The notes: generated from the sequence alone by a model not told the origin. Shown: positions 15,676 through 25,633, counted from the first letter of the stretch. The stretch: 35,076 nucleotides of DNA from Candidatus Poseidonia sp. (GCA_030828165.1 JAURDA010000015.1:1-35076), one strand, 5' to 3'. Translations and numbers: made by a program.

Positions 15676-15933
15676 TCAGAGACTTGCGTTGTCGAATTCA
15701 GAGGCCACGCCGCTGATGATGTCGTTCAACACTTTGTCCACACCTGCCTTGGACGTGGTGCGGATGTAGAATTCCGGGTCGTCCAGTTCGGGGTGGCCAG
15801 GGAAATAGTTGGCGTAGTCCACGTCTTTGTGGCTGTTGAGGCGCTCTCGCAACACTTGCAAAGCGGTGTGGCTCTCGCCGATAATACGAAGTCTGAGTTC
15901 GTTTTTCTCTTTCTTAAGCACCGTGACCGACAT
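15676..15933 (-). CDS. rpoL: DNA-directed RNA polymerase subunit Rpo11 (RpoL)
   Basis: An 85-residue protein matching the archaeal L subunit, the homologue of eukaryotic RPB11 and of the bacterial alpha N-terminal domain. Recognisable elements are ELRLRIIGESHTALQVLRERL and the conserved region DVDYANYFPGHPELDDPEFYIRT, followed by the C-terminal dimerisation helix. It pairs with Rpo3 (RpoD) to nucleate RNA polymerase assembly. I chose the ATG at 15933 (MSVTVLKK); a TTG at 15942 would add three residues. It is divergent from the RND-type gene, and truD lies just downstream. Confidence 0.92.
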   Translation of the reverse strand: MSVTVLKKEKNELRLRIIGESHTALQVLRERLNSHKDVDYANYFPGHPELDDPEFYIRTTSKAGVDKVLNDIISGVASEFDNASL

Positions 15934-16032
15934 GATGACCAACCCGCCGACTGACCCCCTTGTCTTGAACCTTCGCCTTGAGATGTGCCAGCGCCATTGA
16001 TGGGGGAGGTGGACATCAAAACGACCTGTTTC

Positions 16033-16041
16033 TTTTTAATC
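16033..16041 (+). promoter_or_regulatory. TATA box of the RND/MMPL-type gene
   Basis: TTTTTAATC centred 24 bp upstream of the ATG at 16061, without a Shine-Dalgarno site. It fits a leaderless transcript. Confidence 0.5.
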
Positions 16042-16060
16042 TGCGTGCATAGGCCAAATC

Positions 16061-18619
16061 ATGGATACGGCGGGCCTTGAGGAACGCCTTGCAGAATTCG
16101 CTCCTCGATTTGAGCGGTCCGCACCGGTCATCGTCGCTGTGTTTTCGCTCATCACCCTTCTTCTCGCAGGCAATCTGTACCTTTCTCCCCCCACCTTCCA
16201 AACCGATCTCAACGATTTCTCACCCAACACGGATGCCTCGGCTGCGCATGAGCGGATTCACGAACACTTTCCCAACGAAATGCGCCCCCTCTTCGTGCAC
16301 GTGGAAGTCGATGATGGCAGCAACGTCTTGGCCCTCGAAATGCTTCAAGCGATGAGCGATGACTTGGCCCATTTCAAGGAAGAGTCTGAAAAGCGGCAAG
16401 ACGTTGTGAAGGTGTGGACGACCGCCCCCGGCATCGCACAATTGGCGCTTGATGAAGAAGCGAACAGCACCCTCCTCAACGACGTTGCTGATTGGCCATC
16501 TTACCTTGATTTGGTCTTCAACGAGAACGAAACGTGTGGCTTTGGTGTCGATGATCAACTGCTCTCCGCAGCCACCTACGCTTCTGCGGCCCTCTTGCAC
16601 AAGGATTTGGATTTCGACCCGGTGTGCGACTACTTGGGCAGCGGTGAAGGAAGCGGAACGCCTTATGCCTCCTCGACGATGTGGGTGCTCGAGGTGGACC
16701 CGGACCTCGAAGAGAGTGTACGACGAGAATTGCAAGACCAGCTTCGAGGCGTCTTTACGGAGCGCTCTACGTCCTCGCCCTTGACATACGTCGTCATTTC
16801 AAACGACCTTCTCGCTCACGACATTGACGAGGGGACGTTTGACAACCTCATGGTGCTGGTTCTCCTGGCGTCGCTCGTCGTTGTCCTGATGTTGGGCGTG
16901 TCCTTCAGGTCACCCAAACCCGTGGTGTTTCCGCTCATTGGCCTATCAAGCGCCTTGATTTGGACGTACGGCATTCTCAACCTGTCCGGGGCCGTGTTCA
17001 CGGCTCTTGAGGCCACGGTCGCCCCACTGGTGTTGGGGCTTGGCATTGATTACGCCATTCACCTCCAACGCTCCCAGCGACAAATCTCCGATACGCACCC
17101 GAACCCTGCCGAAGCATGGCTCCGCTCGGTTGCCCACCTCTCCATTCCGTTGTCGCTGGCAGTGGTCACCACGGTTGCAGCCTTCCTCGCCAACATCATC
17201 TCGCCCCTTCCCCCGCTCGCCACGCTCGGTTATGCGTTATCGCTGGGCGTGATTTCGGCCTTTGTCTCCTCGACGGTGTTTGTTGGTGCCCTTCACGTGA
17301 TGTTCTCCGGAGAGGGTCAAAAAGGGCCAGCACCTGAAGTTTTGACCCTTCCAACGTTGTCTGAAAACATCCTGAAGGTCCAGCAGAAGCAACAGGTCGG
17401 GGTTCTGCTCATCACCATTCTTGTCTCCGGCCTCGCCGTTTACGGGGCCGCTTCGCTTGAAACAGATTTTGACCTTGCCGACTTCGTCAACGAAGACATG
17501 CCCATCATGGAGGTCCGAGAGGAAATCGACACCAGTTACGAGAGCGCAGGTTGGAAAGTGGTCTATGTGCTCTTGGAGCCCTTGGCCGGTGAAGATTACA
17601 TTCCCGGAGACCAGACCTTGCTTTCCGAGCTAAATTATTTCCATTCGGACCTTGAGTCCAACAACGATGTCGTTGGTGTTCCCACGCCGTCCTACGAAGG
17701 ACCCCTCCCTGTGGTTCGTGACGCCATCTTGCGGGATGCATCGCTTGGTGTTGCCCACAACATGGAAGTGGACGGTGGAGAAGTTCAGCGTATTGAGCGC
17801 GATGAAACCATCGATCTCGGCATGTTCTTCGCCGCCCTGTCCGAAAACACCACCGTTGCCGACCCGCTGACGGGTGAAACTTGGCAGGAACGGGTTCGCC
17901 AGGTGGTCCATCTCAACGGCGACAACATTGTCCATCTTCGTCATGAGATTCGAGTTGAAGCATCGACCTCGGTTGAGTCGAGCAGGGTGATTGAGAACTT
18001 CATCGAAATCCTTGGCTCTCCAGAGGATTCAGGTACCCTAAAAGCCCAACTCGACGGACATGCTCAACTTCACGTGACCGGCGATTTGGTGATGCTGGAA
18101 ACGGTGCTCGACGGCCTAAGTCTCACTCAAATCGAGAGCACCGCCATTTCGCTTGTCGTCTCCTTCCTCGTGCTGTTTGCACTCACCCGTCGGCTCATGC
18201 CCGCGGTCATCGTTCTTTTCCCCGTCGGGGTTGCTTCGCTCTGGGTCGTGGGCTCCATGGCCCTGCTTGGCCTGAAGTGGAACGTGTTAACGGTCATGGT
18301 TACGGCGTTAACCCTCGGCATCGGCATCGACTATTCCATTCACATGTGGCGACGCTTTGAGGTTGAAATGGCGAAACGGGGCGATCACTGGGACGCCCTA
18401 CGTGCGGCGCTTGACACAACGGGCGTAGCGTTGATGCTAAGCGCAGCAACGACGATGGCCGGCTTTGCCGTCTTGCTCTTCTCGCCGATGCCCATCATCC
18501 AAGATTTCGGTCTGATCACGGCGGTGACGGTGCTGTTCTCGCTCCTTTTGGCCTTGATGTTGCTGCCCGTCTTGGTGGAACTTTCGGCTCGTGGCGAGGA
18601 AAACACGCAGAGCGAGTGA
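16061..18619 (+). CDS. RND superfamily (MMPL/SSD-type) membrane protein
   Basis: An 852-residue protein made of two similar halves, each with one membrane helix, a large extracytoplasmic domain and a five-helix bundle. The first half starts at the helix APVIVAVFSLITLLLAGNLYL, the second near residue 445. The RND proton-relay motif appears in both halves: GLGIDYAIHL with D330 and GIGIDYSIHMW with D757. The sequence resembles archaeal and bacterial predicted exporters of the MMPL group, which move lipids or hydrophobic compounds; the substrate here is unknown. It stands alone, with 2 bp separating its stop from that of the convergent DUF2240 gene. Confidence 0.87.
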   Translation: MDTAGLEERLAEFAPRFERSAPVIVAVFSLITLLLAGNLYLSPPTFQTDLNDFSPNTDASAAHERIHEHFPNEMRPLFVHVEVDDGSNVLALEMLQAMSDDLAHFKEESEKRQDVVKVWTTAPGIAQLALDEEANSTLLNDVADWPSYLDLVFNENETCGFGVDDQLLSAATYASAALLHKDLDFDPVCDYLGSGEGSGTPYASSTMWVLEVDPDLEESVRRELQDQLRGVFTERSTSSPLTYVVISNDLLAHDIDEGTFDNLMVLVLLASLVVVLMLGVSFRSPKPVVFPLIGLSSALIWTYGILNLSGAVFTALEATVAPLVLGLGIDYAIHLQRSQRQISDTHPNPAEAWLRSVAHLSIPLSLAVVTTVAAFLANIISPLPPLATLGYALSLGVISAFVSSTVFVGALHVMFSGEGQKGPAPEVLTLPTLSENILKVQQKQQVGVLLITILVSGLAVYGAASLETDFDLADFVNEDMPIMEVREEIDTSYESAGWKVVYVLLEPLAGEDYIPGDQTLLSELNYFHSDLESNNDVVGVPTPSYEGPLPVVRDAILRDASLGVAHNMEVDGGEVQRIERDETIDLGMFFAALSENTTVADPLTGETWQERVRQVVHLNGDNIVHLRHEIRVEASTSVESSRVIENFIEILGSPEDSGTLKAQLDGHAQLHVTGDLVMLETVLDGLSLTQIESTAISLVVSFLVLFALTRRLMPAVIVLFPVGVASLWVVGSMALLGLKWNVLTVMVTALTLGIGIDYSIHMWRRFEVEMAKRGDHWDALRAALDTTGVALMLSAATTMAGFAVLLFSPMPIIQDFGLITAVTVLFSLLLALMLLPVLVELSARGEENTQSE

Positions 18620-18621
18620 GT

Positions 18622-19215
18622 TCAAACAACGGCCAAGGCTTCGACAATGTCGTTCATCTCAAGTCCTTGCTCCCGTGCAACGAGTGCGTAGGCAAGCCAC
18701 GGCGTCATCAAATCGAACGCCGCCTGTTTCCGCTCGGCACGGCGGCTTAATTCCTCGTTTTCCAAACCGCTTTGACGAGCGACGTACCGGATGACCCTCT
18801 GAAGGAGTTTGGCTCTCGGGTCACCGGTATCCCTCGTCGATTCACGCCTTGACGAGGTTGTTGCCGACTGTACGGGAGCGGGGGTGGATCTCCTTTGTTG
18901 GGGTTCGACCTCGTTCTGTGTGGCTGGTTCGGAGGCACGCGATGCAGGAACGGGCTGAAGAAGGCGGCTGGGCCTTGGAAACCACCCAAAGGGTACGTTC
19001 ACGTTGCCCAGAGGCACGGTAGGCACCAACCGACCTCCCTCTTGTTTGAGCCATCCTGCAGCGTGCAACGCCTTGACGGCGGTTTCGGCTTCATCCGGTG
19101 CCACCCATTCCATGTCAAAGGACAGCGTTCGTTCAAAATCTTGGGCAGAAAGGCCATCTGTTCCACGAAAGGCGATGGTGAGAACACGGCGAATGTCCTC
19201 AACCTCTTCACGCAT
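18622..19215 (-). CDS. DUF2240-like archaeal protein
   Basis: A 197-residue protein. The N-terminal part (EVEDIRRVLTIAFRGTDGLSAQDFERTLSFDMEWVAPDEAETAVKALHAAGWL in two connected pieces) resembles the winged-helix-like start of the archaeal DUF2240 family. Residues about 85-130 are a low-complexity Pro/Ser/Arg linker. The C-terminal part is helical (AKLLQRVIRYVARQ, then FDLMTPWLAYALVAREQGL). Function is unknown; DNA or RNA binding is possible. It lies 45 bp downstream of the Kelch gene on the same strand. No ribosome binding site or TATA box was evident. Confidence 0.65.
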   Translation of the reverse strand: MREEVEDIRRVLTIAFRGTDGLSAQDFERTLSFDMEWVAPDEAETAVKALHAAGWLKQEGGRLVPTVPLGNVNVPFGWFPRPSRLLQPVPASRASEPATQNEVEPQQRRSTPAPVQSATTSSRRESTRDTGDPRAKLLQRVIRYVARQSGLENEELSRRAERKQAAFDLMTPWLAYALVAREQGLEMNDIVEALAVV

Positions 19216-19260
19216 GAACGGAGAGGAGTTCGAGGGCCTTCATGAAGGTAGGCGTTCGAA

Positions 19261-22200
19261 TTACTCTGAGATTTTGGTGAAGGATTTGTCCTCATTCAGC
19301 ACCCATCGCCCGCAGGTTTCACCGACGTAGAACGTTCCCTCTGCGGTGTATTCGTACGCACCACCCCCTGGGAGGTGGCTGTAGTCTTCGACTCGAACCT
19401 CTTCTTCGTTCGCTTCGGGTGCCGCCGTAGCCACACCGAGGGCGTCAATGTACTTGGCAGCCATCGATTGTGGGGATTCAGGTTCAGGAGTCGCTTTGGT
19501 TGGTGGTCCCCGTGGAGGTGATTTTGGCGGTCCTTTGGCGGGCGGGTTGGAAGGATTGCTTGCGATTTTCCCACCCGGTGGACCCCGGCGAGGTGAGCTC
19601 GTTTCAGGGACGGTGGTGGCAGGGGCAGGTTCGGATGCTTCAGCGCTCATCGCAGCCGCCAAGACCGCTTCGTCAACGTCTCCGTTGGTTCGGCGGCGAA
19701 GCAAGACGGCTGCGCCAAGCAGGGCCAATGCGCCGCCTCCACCCAAGACGGCCAGTGCACCGAAGCCCCCGCCCTCGGTGGTGAACGATGCGGTGTATAC
19801 GTTGTTGGTCTCGTCAATCTCCCATATCTGCTGCTCAAGGTCAACCGTGATCTCAAGGGTCCACTGGCCCTCAGGTGCGGTAAAGGAGCGGCGTACGGAT
19901 TTTGCCGTGTTTTCGTCCATGGAACTGAAGATCGAACGACCGACAAGGGTTCGTTCGTCACCTTGGACAAGCTCGATGCTTGCGTTGAACGGCGTGGTCA
20001 ATCCTTCTCCCTCGTTCACCACGAAGAACGAGAGCGAGACCTTCTCGCCAGCTTTGCTTCCTCCGGTGATCTTGACGTTTTCCAACCCCAAATCCGGTCC
20101 AATGTTGTTCAGCGATGCTTCCAGCCAAGGGTCAAGGTCAGAATTCCCCGTTTCAGAGGTCAACGACCAACCCGCATCGTCTCGACCTTCGGCCCAGCAG
20201 GCCAACGTCGCTTGAGGAGAGAGGGTGGACGGGTCTCCAAGTTGGCTGAAATCGTAGGTGAAACTGAACATGGTGTTGCCGTTGAAAACCGTGGTAGCGT
20301 TCCGTTCAAGCGGGATAGGCGTCCACTGAACCGCTAACGAGCGAATCTGGCAGGTCAGCGTGAGCGGGGAATTCCAGCCTTCCGCTTCGTCGATGTTCAC
20401 GCCGACCTGGACGGCGTCGAGGTGATACCTCGAGATGGTGTTGGAGAGGCTTGAGGGCAGAAGAGCGGGGGCGACGTGGTCAAGTTGGAACGTGGCGACC
20501 TCAAGGGAGGCAAGGACTTCGGTTTGCAACGGGTCCAACAAGGTCACCGTCAGGTCCTGAACCAACCCGGAATCCTCCGGCGTCGGAATGGAAGCGAGCA
20601 ACTCGCCGTCGACGATGGTCACAGGGAAGCCACCTCGCCAATCTTCTCCTTGAACGGTCCCGTCCCAGCGGAGACGAAGATCACCGGAGTACGGTGTACC
20701 GCTCGTCAGATGGTGGACGTTGGCTGACAAGTTCAAGCGGTCACCCGCCATCACCACGGCTCCTTCCTGAACGGTTTGTGTGACGACGCCGTCGTTGTCC
20801 ATCAGGCTGTTGAGGTCGATGCTCATGGATCGCTCGAGCACCCACGCCTCATTGAAATCGTACCGCTGCAAGCCGTCAAGGTCTCGAATGGAAAGGTCTA
20901 CCTCTCCATCAATCAGGCCAGCATCGGTCAAACTCCATTCAACCGTGGCCGTTACCTCGAGCGTCAACTGTTCGTCCTGCTCGCTGACCACGCATCCGTC
21001 GGGGAGAATCTGAAGGCGTTCATCGAGAACCGAACACGTGTTGTCAAGCACGGTGTAGGTGAAACCCAATCGCTCGTCGTTGCCCAATTCAAGCTTGATA
21101 TCGATCATGTCTTCAAGCCCGTTCGCATCGGTGACAACGATGGACCATGCCACTTCTTGGGACGGTTCAAACCTCATCAGCGTATCGGAAAGCAGGTTTT
21201 TGGTGGGGGTGAACGACACGAGTTCGCTCTTCGATGGGGTCCGGGATTCCCAGCGAGCATGACCGTTTTCCGGCAGGGCTTGAGGGACGGCGTATCCGGC
21301 GATATCATCGCCTTCCAAAAGGACACGGGCGCCGTCATGATCTTCGTTTACCGTGTCGTTCACGGAGAGGTTGACAAACCAAACGTTCCCGACGTTTTCG
21401 AGCAAATACGTCGCCGGGGTATATTCTGCCCGTTGTGCAACGCCATCCTTCACTTCACCAGCGGTACCGTCGTTGAGGCCCTCAAGCCACGTGTAAGCGA
21501 ACAGCGTCTCGCTGGTAAAACCCCCCAAGTCGTAGAATGCAAAGGAGACCTCCTGGTCGGCGGCCTCGTTGATGTAGGCGTCAAGGGGAGGCTCAACCGA
21601 TTGGAGAACAGGCGACCGTGCATTGACCACGAATTCGTGGGGTTGGGTGGTAAACACGAGTGACCAATCTTCGTTCGTCCGTGCCTCCATCCACAAGGCC
21701 ACGTCGCCCGAAAGGGTCTCAGGAACGTTGAGCAGGGCGTGGTGAGGTTGCCCAGAGTTAAGGCGGAACCATTGCGAACTTTCGTTGGCCCAAATTCGCT
21801 CGCCAACCACGTCCTCTTCGTAGGTTTCCATGTCAAGGTGGAGGCGAGCCTCGATGTTGCCTCCCAAAAGCCGAAGCCCGCTGTTGGTGAAGTAATGGTC
21901 AAGCGTAATGTTCAGCCCGGTGTTCCCCGGAATGACTTCGCCTTCCTCCAACGTGGCGTTGCCCTGACTCGATGCATCGGCGGTGATGTCGGTGACTTCC
22001 ACGGTGACGCTGCGGTCAACGGCGACCACGCCGGGATGAAGATACGTCGCATTTCGTTCGGCGTGGGTGGTGGTCTTCACGCGGAGGTGGCTGGATGGTA
22101 GATTCCCGCTGAGGGAGAAGCTCCAGTCCACCGTTTGGCCGTTCTCGGTTGCGGCGCCCAACGTTGCGGTGGGTTGGCCGAAGAGGAGTCCTTCTTGGTC

Positions 22201-23952
22201 GATCACCGAAAGGGTTGACATGGTCTCGTTCCAAATCAGTTGAGTCCACGATCCTCCAAAGGACATGCTGCCCACGGCATCGCTCGGGTGGAGTTGCAAG
22301 GTGTAGGTGCCGTTTTGGGTTGTGGAATGATGATGTGTCGTCAGCGTGATGGGCGTTGAGGTCGGCTGGAGGGTGCTGGGGACGCTCGTGACAAAGGCGG
22401 TGGAATCGGCGCCAATGTTCACGTTCACCAGCGTCGGGGTTTTCCACGTCATGATTTGGTTGGTGCTGTAGCGTGCTCGAAATTGAATGTAGGGTGCGTC
22501 TTCAAGCGTGTCGGTAAGCGAGGTGTTGCCTGCGGAGAGGTAGGTGTTCACGGGGACCGAGGTGGGCTCCCAAGCCGCCGAAGCCATCGCTTGCTGGGTT
22601 TGAGCCGTTCGGTATTGAACGCCGATGGATGAGCCTGAGGGTTCAACGGTGTTGAACTCAAACCAGAGCAAACTCGCTGCACCTTGGGTGTGGGTTCGCA
22701 TGTCTTGGATGGCCGATGTTAGCATGCCTACTTGTTCGGTGGGATTGATGTGATATTCGGTTTCGGCCAAGTATTGGATGCTCCACGTGCTGAACCGAGT
22801 GTAACTCGAATCGCCCGACGCATAAACGAGGGTGTTGTTGGCCCGAGCAAGCGTTGAATCGTAAATCCCGATTTGGAGCGTTGCTCGCGTAGCCCATCGG
22901 TTCGTGAACGGGTCGTAGCCGTAGGTTTTGTCACTGGCCGTTCCTGTCCAGCCCGTCACCTCATAGCCGCCGTGAATGACGATTTCGTCGTTGTACACTT
23001 CGGCTGCGTAGGCAGAAAGGGCATTCGTGGCGTTGGGGAGTTGCGACCAGGTGTCGGTCACCGGGTCATAGGCTTCGGTAAGGTTGGTGATTTGTTGGAC
23101 GGTGGTGTTGGCGACCGGATCGAAGAAGGTAGCCACACCACCGTACGCGATGAGTTTTCCACGGAAGGCGACCAAGGCAAACGAATGGCGCTTATTGTTC
23201 ATGCTCGCCACCTCCGCCCGCGCGTCGTTGACCGGGTCGTAACGCATCAAGCGGTCATTCATGTCAGAACGGTCCGAGGCGGTCACGCCTCCTGCAACGT
23301 AGACCAAGCCCCCCAGCGAGGCGACGCCAGCAAGACCGACGGCTTTGTTGGCCGGCATCGACGTGCCGTAACTCCAATTGCCTTGGTTGGGGTCGTAGAC
23401 TTGGACCAAACCGGTGGCTTGTTGTGCGGGTGAACTGAAGGGGTAATGGTCGCCGATGGCGTAGATTTTGTTGTTCACAACGGCGCATCCGTGGTATTGT
23501 TGCGTGGTTTTCATGTCTTCGAGAGCGGGCGACCAAGATTTGTTGGCCACATCAAAGATTTCGACCATTTTGGTCGGTGATTCGTCGCCCGTTTGAGTGG
23601 GGTTGGCGTCCATGCGTCCACCGATGAGGTAGACTTCATTGGTGTTGGGCAAGTAAGCCGAACACGCACCTGTTCGCAAGGTGCTCAGTCCCAAACCGGT
23701 CGTCGCCGTCCACGAAACATCGGGTCGGTTGAGCGTGGTGAGCCCCGTAGCGGTGTCGAGGCTGAGGTTGGTGAGCGTGAACCCTTGCCCGGAGGTGAAG
23801 TTTTGGTGGTTCATCACGGTCGGCAACGCTTCCGGGGGTTCGGAGAGCGGTGCAGTGTTCGGTGCAGGTTCATAGGCGGTTGACCAACTTCCGAGGAGGA
23901 AGAGACCAACGATGAAGGCCGAGGTCCACTGCCCGGACGGTCGGACTGCCAT
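19261..23952 (-). CDS. Giant Kelch-repeat surface protein with CARDB-like domain, membrane anchor and cytoplasmic tail
   Basis: A 1563-residue exported protein. A signal peptide (SAFIVGLFLLGSWSTAYE) is followed by about six Kelch-type blades at roughly residues 80-400, with repeats such as NEVYLIGGRMD, NNKIYAIGDHYP, GGLVYVAGGVT, RGKLIAYGGVA and NDEIVIHGGYE and partner strands like VYDPNQGNWSYG. A long run of beta-sandwich-like domains follows, then a CARDB-like domain (about 1290-1388; GSKAGEKVSLSFFVVNEGEG, IDETNNVYTASF). A membrane helix (1397-1418) with RRR stop-transfer leads to a Pro-rich linker and a small C-terminal module (YSHLPGGGAYEYTAEG, CGRWVLNEDKSF). Adhesion or glycan binding is likely; no enzyme motif was seen. 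Confidence 0.82.
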   Translation of the reverse strand: MAVRPSGQWTSAFIVGLFLLGSWSTAYEPAPNTAPLSEPPEALPTVMNHQNFTSGQGFTLTNLSLDTATGLTTLNRPDVSWTATTGLGLSTLRTGACSAYLPNTNEVYLIGGRMDANPTQTGDESPTKMVEIFDVANKSWSPALEDMKTTQQYHGCAVVNNKIYAIGDHYPFSSPAQQATGLVQVYDPNQGNWSYGTSMPANKAVGLAGVASLGGLVYVAGGVTASDRSDMNDRLMRYDPVNDARAEVASMNNKRHSFALVAFRGKLIAYGGVATFFDPVANTTVQQITNLTEAYDPVTDTWSQLPNATNALSAYAAEVYNDEIVIHGGYEVTGWTGTASDKTYGYDPFTNRWATRATLQIGIYDSTLARANNTLVYASGDSSYTRFSTWSIQYLAETEYHINPTEQVGMLTSAIQDMRTHTQGAASLLWFEFNTVEPSGSSIGVQYRTAQTQQAMASAAWEPTSVPVNTYLSAGNTSLTDTLEDAPYIQFRARYSTNQIMTWKTPTLVNVNIGADSTAFVTSVPSTLQPTSTPITLTTHHHSTTQNGTYTLQLHPSDAVGSMSFGGSWTQLIWNETMSTLSVIDQEGLLFGQPTATLGAATENGQTVDWSFSLSGNLPSSHLRVKTTTHAERNATYLHPGVVAVDRSVTVEVTDITADASSQGNATLEEGEVIPGNTGLNITLDHYFTNSGLRLLGGNIEARLHLDMETYEEDVVGERIWANESSQWFRLNSGQPHHALLNVPETLSGDVALWMEARTNEDWSLVFTTQPHEFVVNARSPVLQSVEPPLDAYINEAADQEVSFAFYDLGGFTSETLFAYTWLEGLNDGTAGEVKDGVAQRAEYTPATYLLENVGNVWFVNLSVNDTVNEDHDGARVLLEGDDIAGYAVPQALPENGHARWESRTPSKSELVSFTPTKNLLSDTLMRFEPSQEVAWSIVVTDANGLEDMIDIKLELGNDERLGFTYTVLDNTCSVLDERLQILPDGCVVSEQDEQLTLEVTATVEWSLTDAGLIDGEVDLSIRDLDGLQRYDFNEAWVLERSMSIDLNSLMDNDGVVTQTVQEGAVVMAGDRLNLSANVHHLTSGTPYSGDLRLRWDGTVQGEDWRGGFPVTIVDGELLASIPTPEDSGLVQDLTVTLLDPLQTEVLASLEVATFQLDHVAPALLPSSLSNTISRYHLDAVQVGVNIDEAEGWNSPLTLTCQIRSLAVQWTPIPLERNATTVFNGNTMFSFTYDFSQLGDPSTLSPQATLACWAEGRDDAGWSLTSETGNSDLDPWLEASLNNIGPDLGLENVKITGGSKAGEKVSLSFFVVNEGEGLTTPFNASIELVQGDERTLVGRSIFSSMDENTAKSVRRSFTAPEGQWTLEITVDLEQQIWEIDETNNVYTASFTTEGGGFGALAVLGGGGALALLGAAVLLRRRTNGDVDEAVLAAAMSAEASEPAPATTVPETSSPRRGPPGGKIASNPSNPPAKGPPKSPPRGPPTKATPEPESPQSMAAKYIDALGVATAAPEANEEEVRVEDYSHLPGGGAYEYTAEGTFYVGETCGRWVLNEDKSFTKISE

Positions 23953-23998
23953 GGATTTGGCTGGAGCCGACGATTGAAAGAGCCTTCCCTTGAAGACA

Positions 23999-24892
23999 TC
24001 ACATGGCAGGAGCGGACGAGGTTCCCAAACGGGGAATGTACTCCGAGGGGTTCATTGCAGCCAAGTAATCGCCGTCAGCAAGGTTCTCCAGTTCGTTCGG
24101 CGTTAGTGTGCGTCCGTCCAAGGTGAAAATCGTGTAGCCATTTTCAACGAGCGGCGCAAAGATGTCCTTCGCATGCTTCCCAATCGATGTGAGGAGGTTT
24201 CGGCGCAATTCAAACAATGCCAAACCGATTTTTTTCTCGGCCAACATGCCCGTCGCACCCTTGAGAACATCGTCTTCAAAGCCCTCAACGTCAATTTTGA
24301 GAAAGTCAATTCGCTCAATGCCGTTGTTCTGACAATACCTGTCAACCGTATCGACCTCAACGTCGATTTTCTCCACGGTTGGGCTCCCCGAGGTGTCCCC
24401 GAGCGAGTGGTGTCCGTGGAAGGTTTTCACGTGAAGTTGGAGAACACCCGGTTCTCTCCCGAGGGCCAACTGGGAGAGGGTGATGTTCTTGGTTTGGCGT
24501 AACACGATTTGGTCGTTTGTCATCTGGACGTTGTCGGGGTGCGGTTCAAACCCGTGCACGTGGGCCGTACGGCCGGCAAACCAATTGGCGATGGTTCCGA
24601 TATTGGTCCCCACATCAAACACGACGTCGTCTTTCGTGAGCAAGGGTTCCACCACGTCCAGCCAATACGTTGCATCAACGGAAATGTTCTCTTCCAAGGT
24701 CCATCGAAGCCGCTGTCCTTCCAGCACGGGGCGGAGCAGACCTCGCTTGGGGTCGTGCACGTAAACCATAAGTTCGGAGCGTTTGATCCATCGCTTGATG
24801 ATTGGCTCAGTGATGTACTTTGAATACATCCTTCCTGGGAGGCGAAATCCGTAACGTACCGCTCGATACGGGAACGAACCTTTGAACGGCAT
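23999..24892 (-). CDS. FkbM-family SAM-dependent methyltransferase
   Basis: A 297-residue protein with the FkbM methyltransferase core: SAM-binding FDVGTNIGTIANWFAG, the acidic loop FEPHPDN, then the conserved RIDFLKIDVEGFEDDVLKGA and the following strand IGLALFELRRN. The N-terminal 70 residues are basic and may associate with the membrane or a partner. FkbM proteins usually O-methylate sugars, lipids or natural products. Its position 46 bp upstream of the giant Kelch gene on the same strand would fit modification of surface glycans. The ATG at 24892 was used; M22 (24829) with AGGAAGG just upstream is an alternative. Confidence 0.85.
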   Translation of the reverse strand: MPFKGSFPYRAVRYGFRLPGRMYSKYITEPIIKRWIKRSELMVYVHDPKRGLLRPVLEGQRLRWTLEENISVDATYWLDVVEPLLTKDDVVFDVGTNIGTIANWFAGRTAHVHGFEPHPDNVQMTNDQIVLRQTKNITLSQLALGREPGVLQLHVKTFHGHHSLGDTSGSPTVEKIDVEVDTVDRYCQNNGIERIDFLKIDVEGFEDDVLKGATGMLAEKKIGLALFELRRNLLTSIGKHAKDIFAPLVENGYTIFTLDGRTLTPNELENLADGDYLAAMNPSEYIPRLGTSSAPAM

Positions 24893-25002
24893 GCAATATC
24901 AAGACACGCTCTCAAGGTCAGTTCTTCAACGTATTCATGCGATGAAGTCCGCAGACCCATCCCGGTGACGTCCTTCGCAAAAGGGAGAACCGAGCGCAGG
25001 GC

Positions 25003-25608
25003 TCAACGTGATTCCTCGTCGCCCTTCGCCGCTTTCCCAAAGGCAGCCAAGACGGTCAAGCCTTCAAGAATTCCCAGCGCAATGAGCAGCGTCGGTCCGG
25101 CGGCAGCGTGGGCTTCCACATTGAGGTCAAAGACCGTCACGAGTGGACCGCCATCGCCATCACCGAGGACCCCGTCCAGAACGCCTCCCGAATCATCGTC
25201 AACCAGACTCACCTCGCCGGTGATGGCATAGCGGTCGTCCTTATGCAAGGTCCACGAGAATCCTGTTTGGGATTGAGCATCCGGGCCTCCAGCGAGGAAC
25301 GTGATGGTTTCGGGGTCGCAGTCAACCACCACGTCGGAGTCCAGGGTGGAAGCAGCGATGAGGCGGTCTCGTTCTTGGCCCGAGATGATACCTACCCAGA
25401 CGCTTGAGACGTTCCAGTCGACATCGACCTCAACCGGAAGGAAATCGCCGTAGGGTGGCTTGGGAAGAACTTCCTCGGCGATGGCGCAGCCGGTTCCGTC
25501 GGCCGGGACGGGGATGTCCTCAACGGTGTCGGCATAGCGCACACCGAGGACTGCCCCAGCGAGCAGGCCTCCAAAAATCAACGCGAGGACCACCAACCAC
25601 CAACGCAT
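25003..25608 (-). CDS. Membrane protein of unknown function
   Basis: A 201-residue protein starting at the ATG at 25608 (MRWWLVVLALIFGGLLAGAVLG), which begins with a membrane helix; the frame continues further upstream but into the rhodanese gene. An extracytoplasmic domain of about 130 residues is beta-rich and acidic and holds two cysteines (GTGCAIAEE and VVDCDPETI) that could form a disulfide. A second helix near the end (AAGPTLLIALGILEGLTVLAAFGKA) returns the chain to the cytoplasm. I do not recognise the family. It is last in an apparent operon with the two rhodaneses. Confidence 0.65.
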   Translation of the reverse strand: MRWWLVVLALIFGGLLAGAVLGVRYADTVEDIPVPADGTGCAIAEEVLPKPPYGDFLPVEVDVDWNVSSVWVGIISGQERDRLIAASTLDSDVVVDCDPETITFLAGGPDAQSQTGFSWTLHKDDRYAITGEVSLVDDDSGGVLDGVLGDGDGGPLVTVFDLNVEAHAAAGPTLLIALGILEGLTVLAAFGKAAKGDEESR

Positions 25609-25633
25609 GATACCAAGAAGTGGGCTTGGTTTT

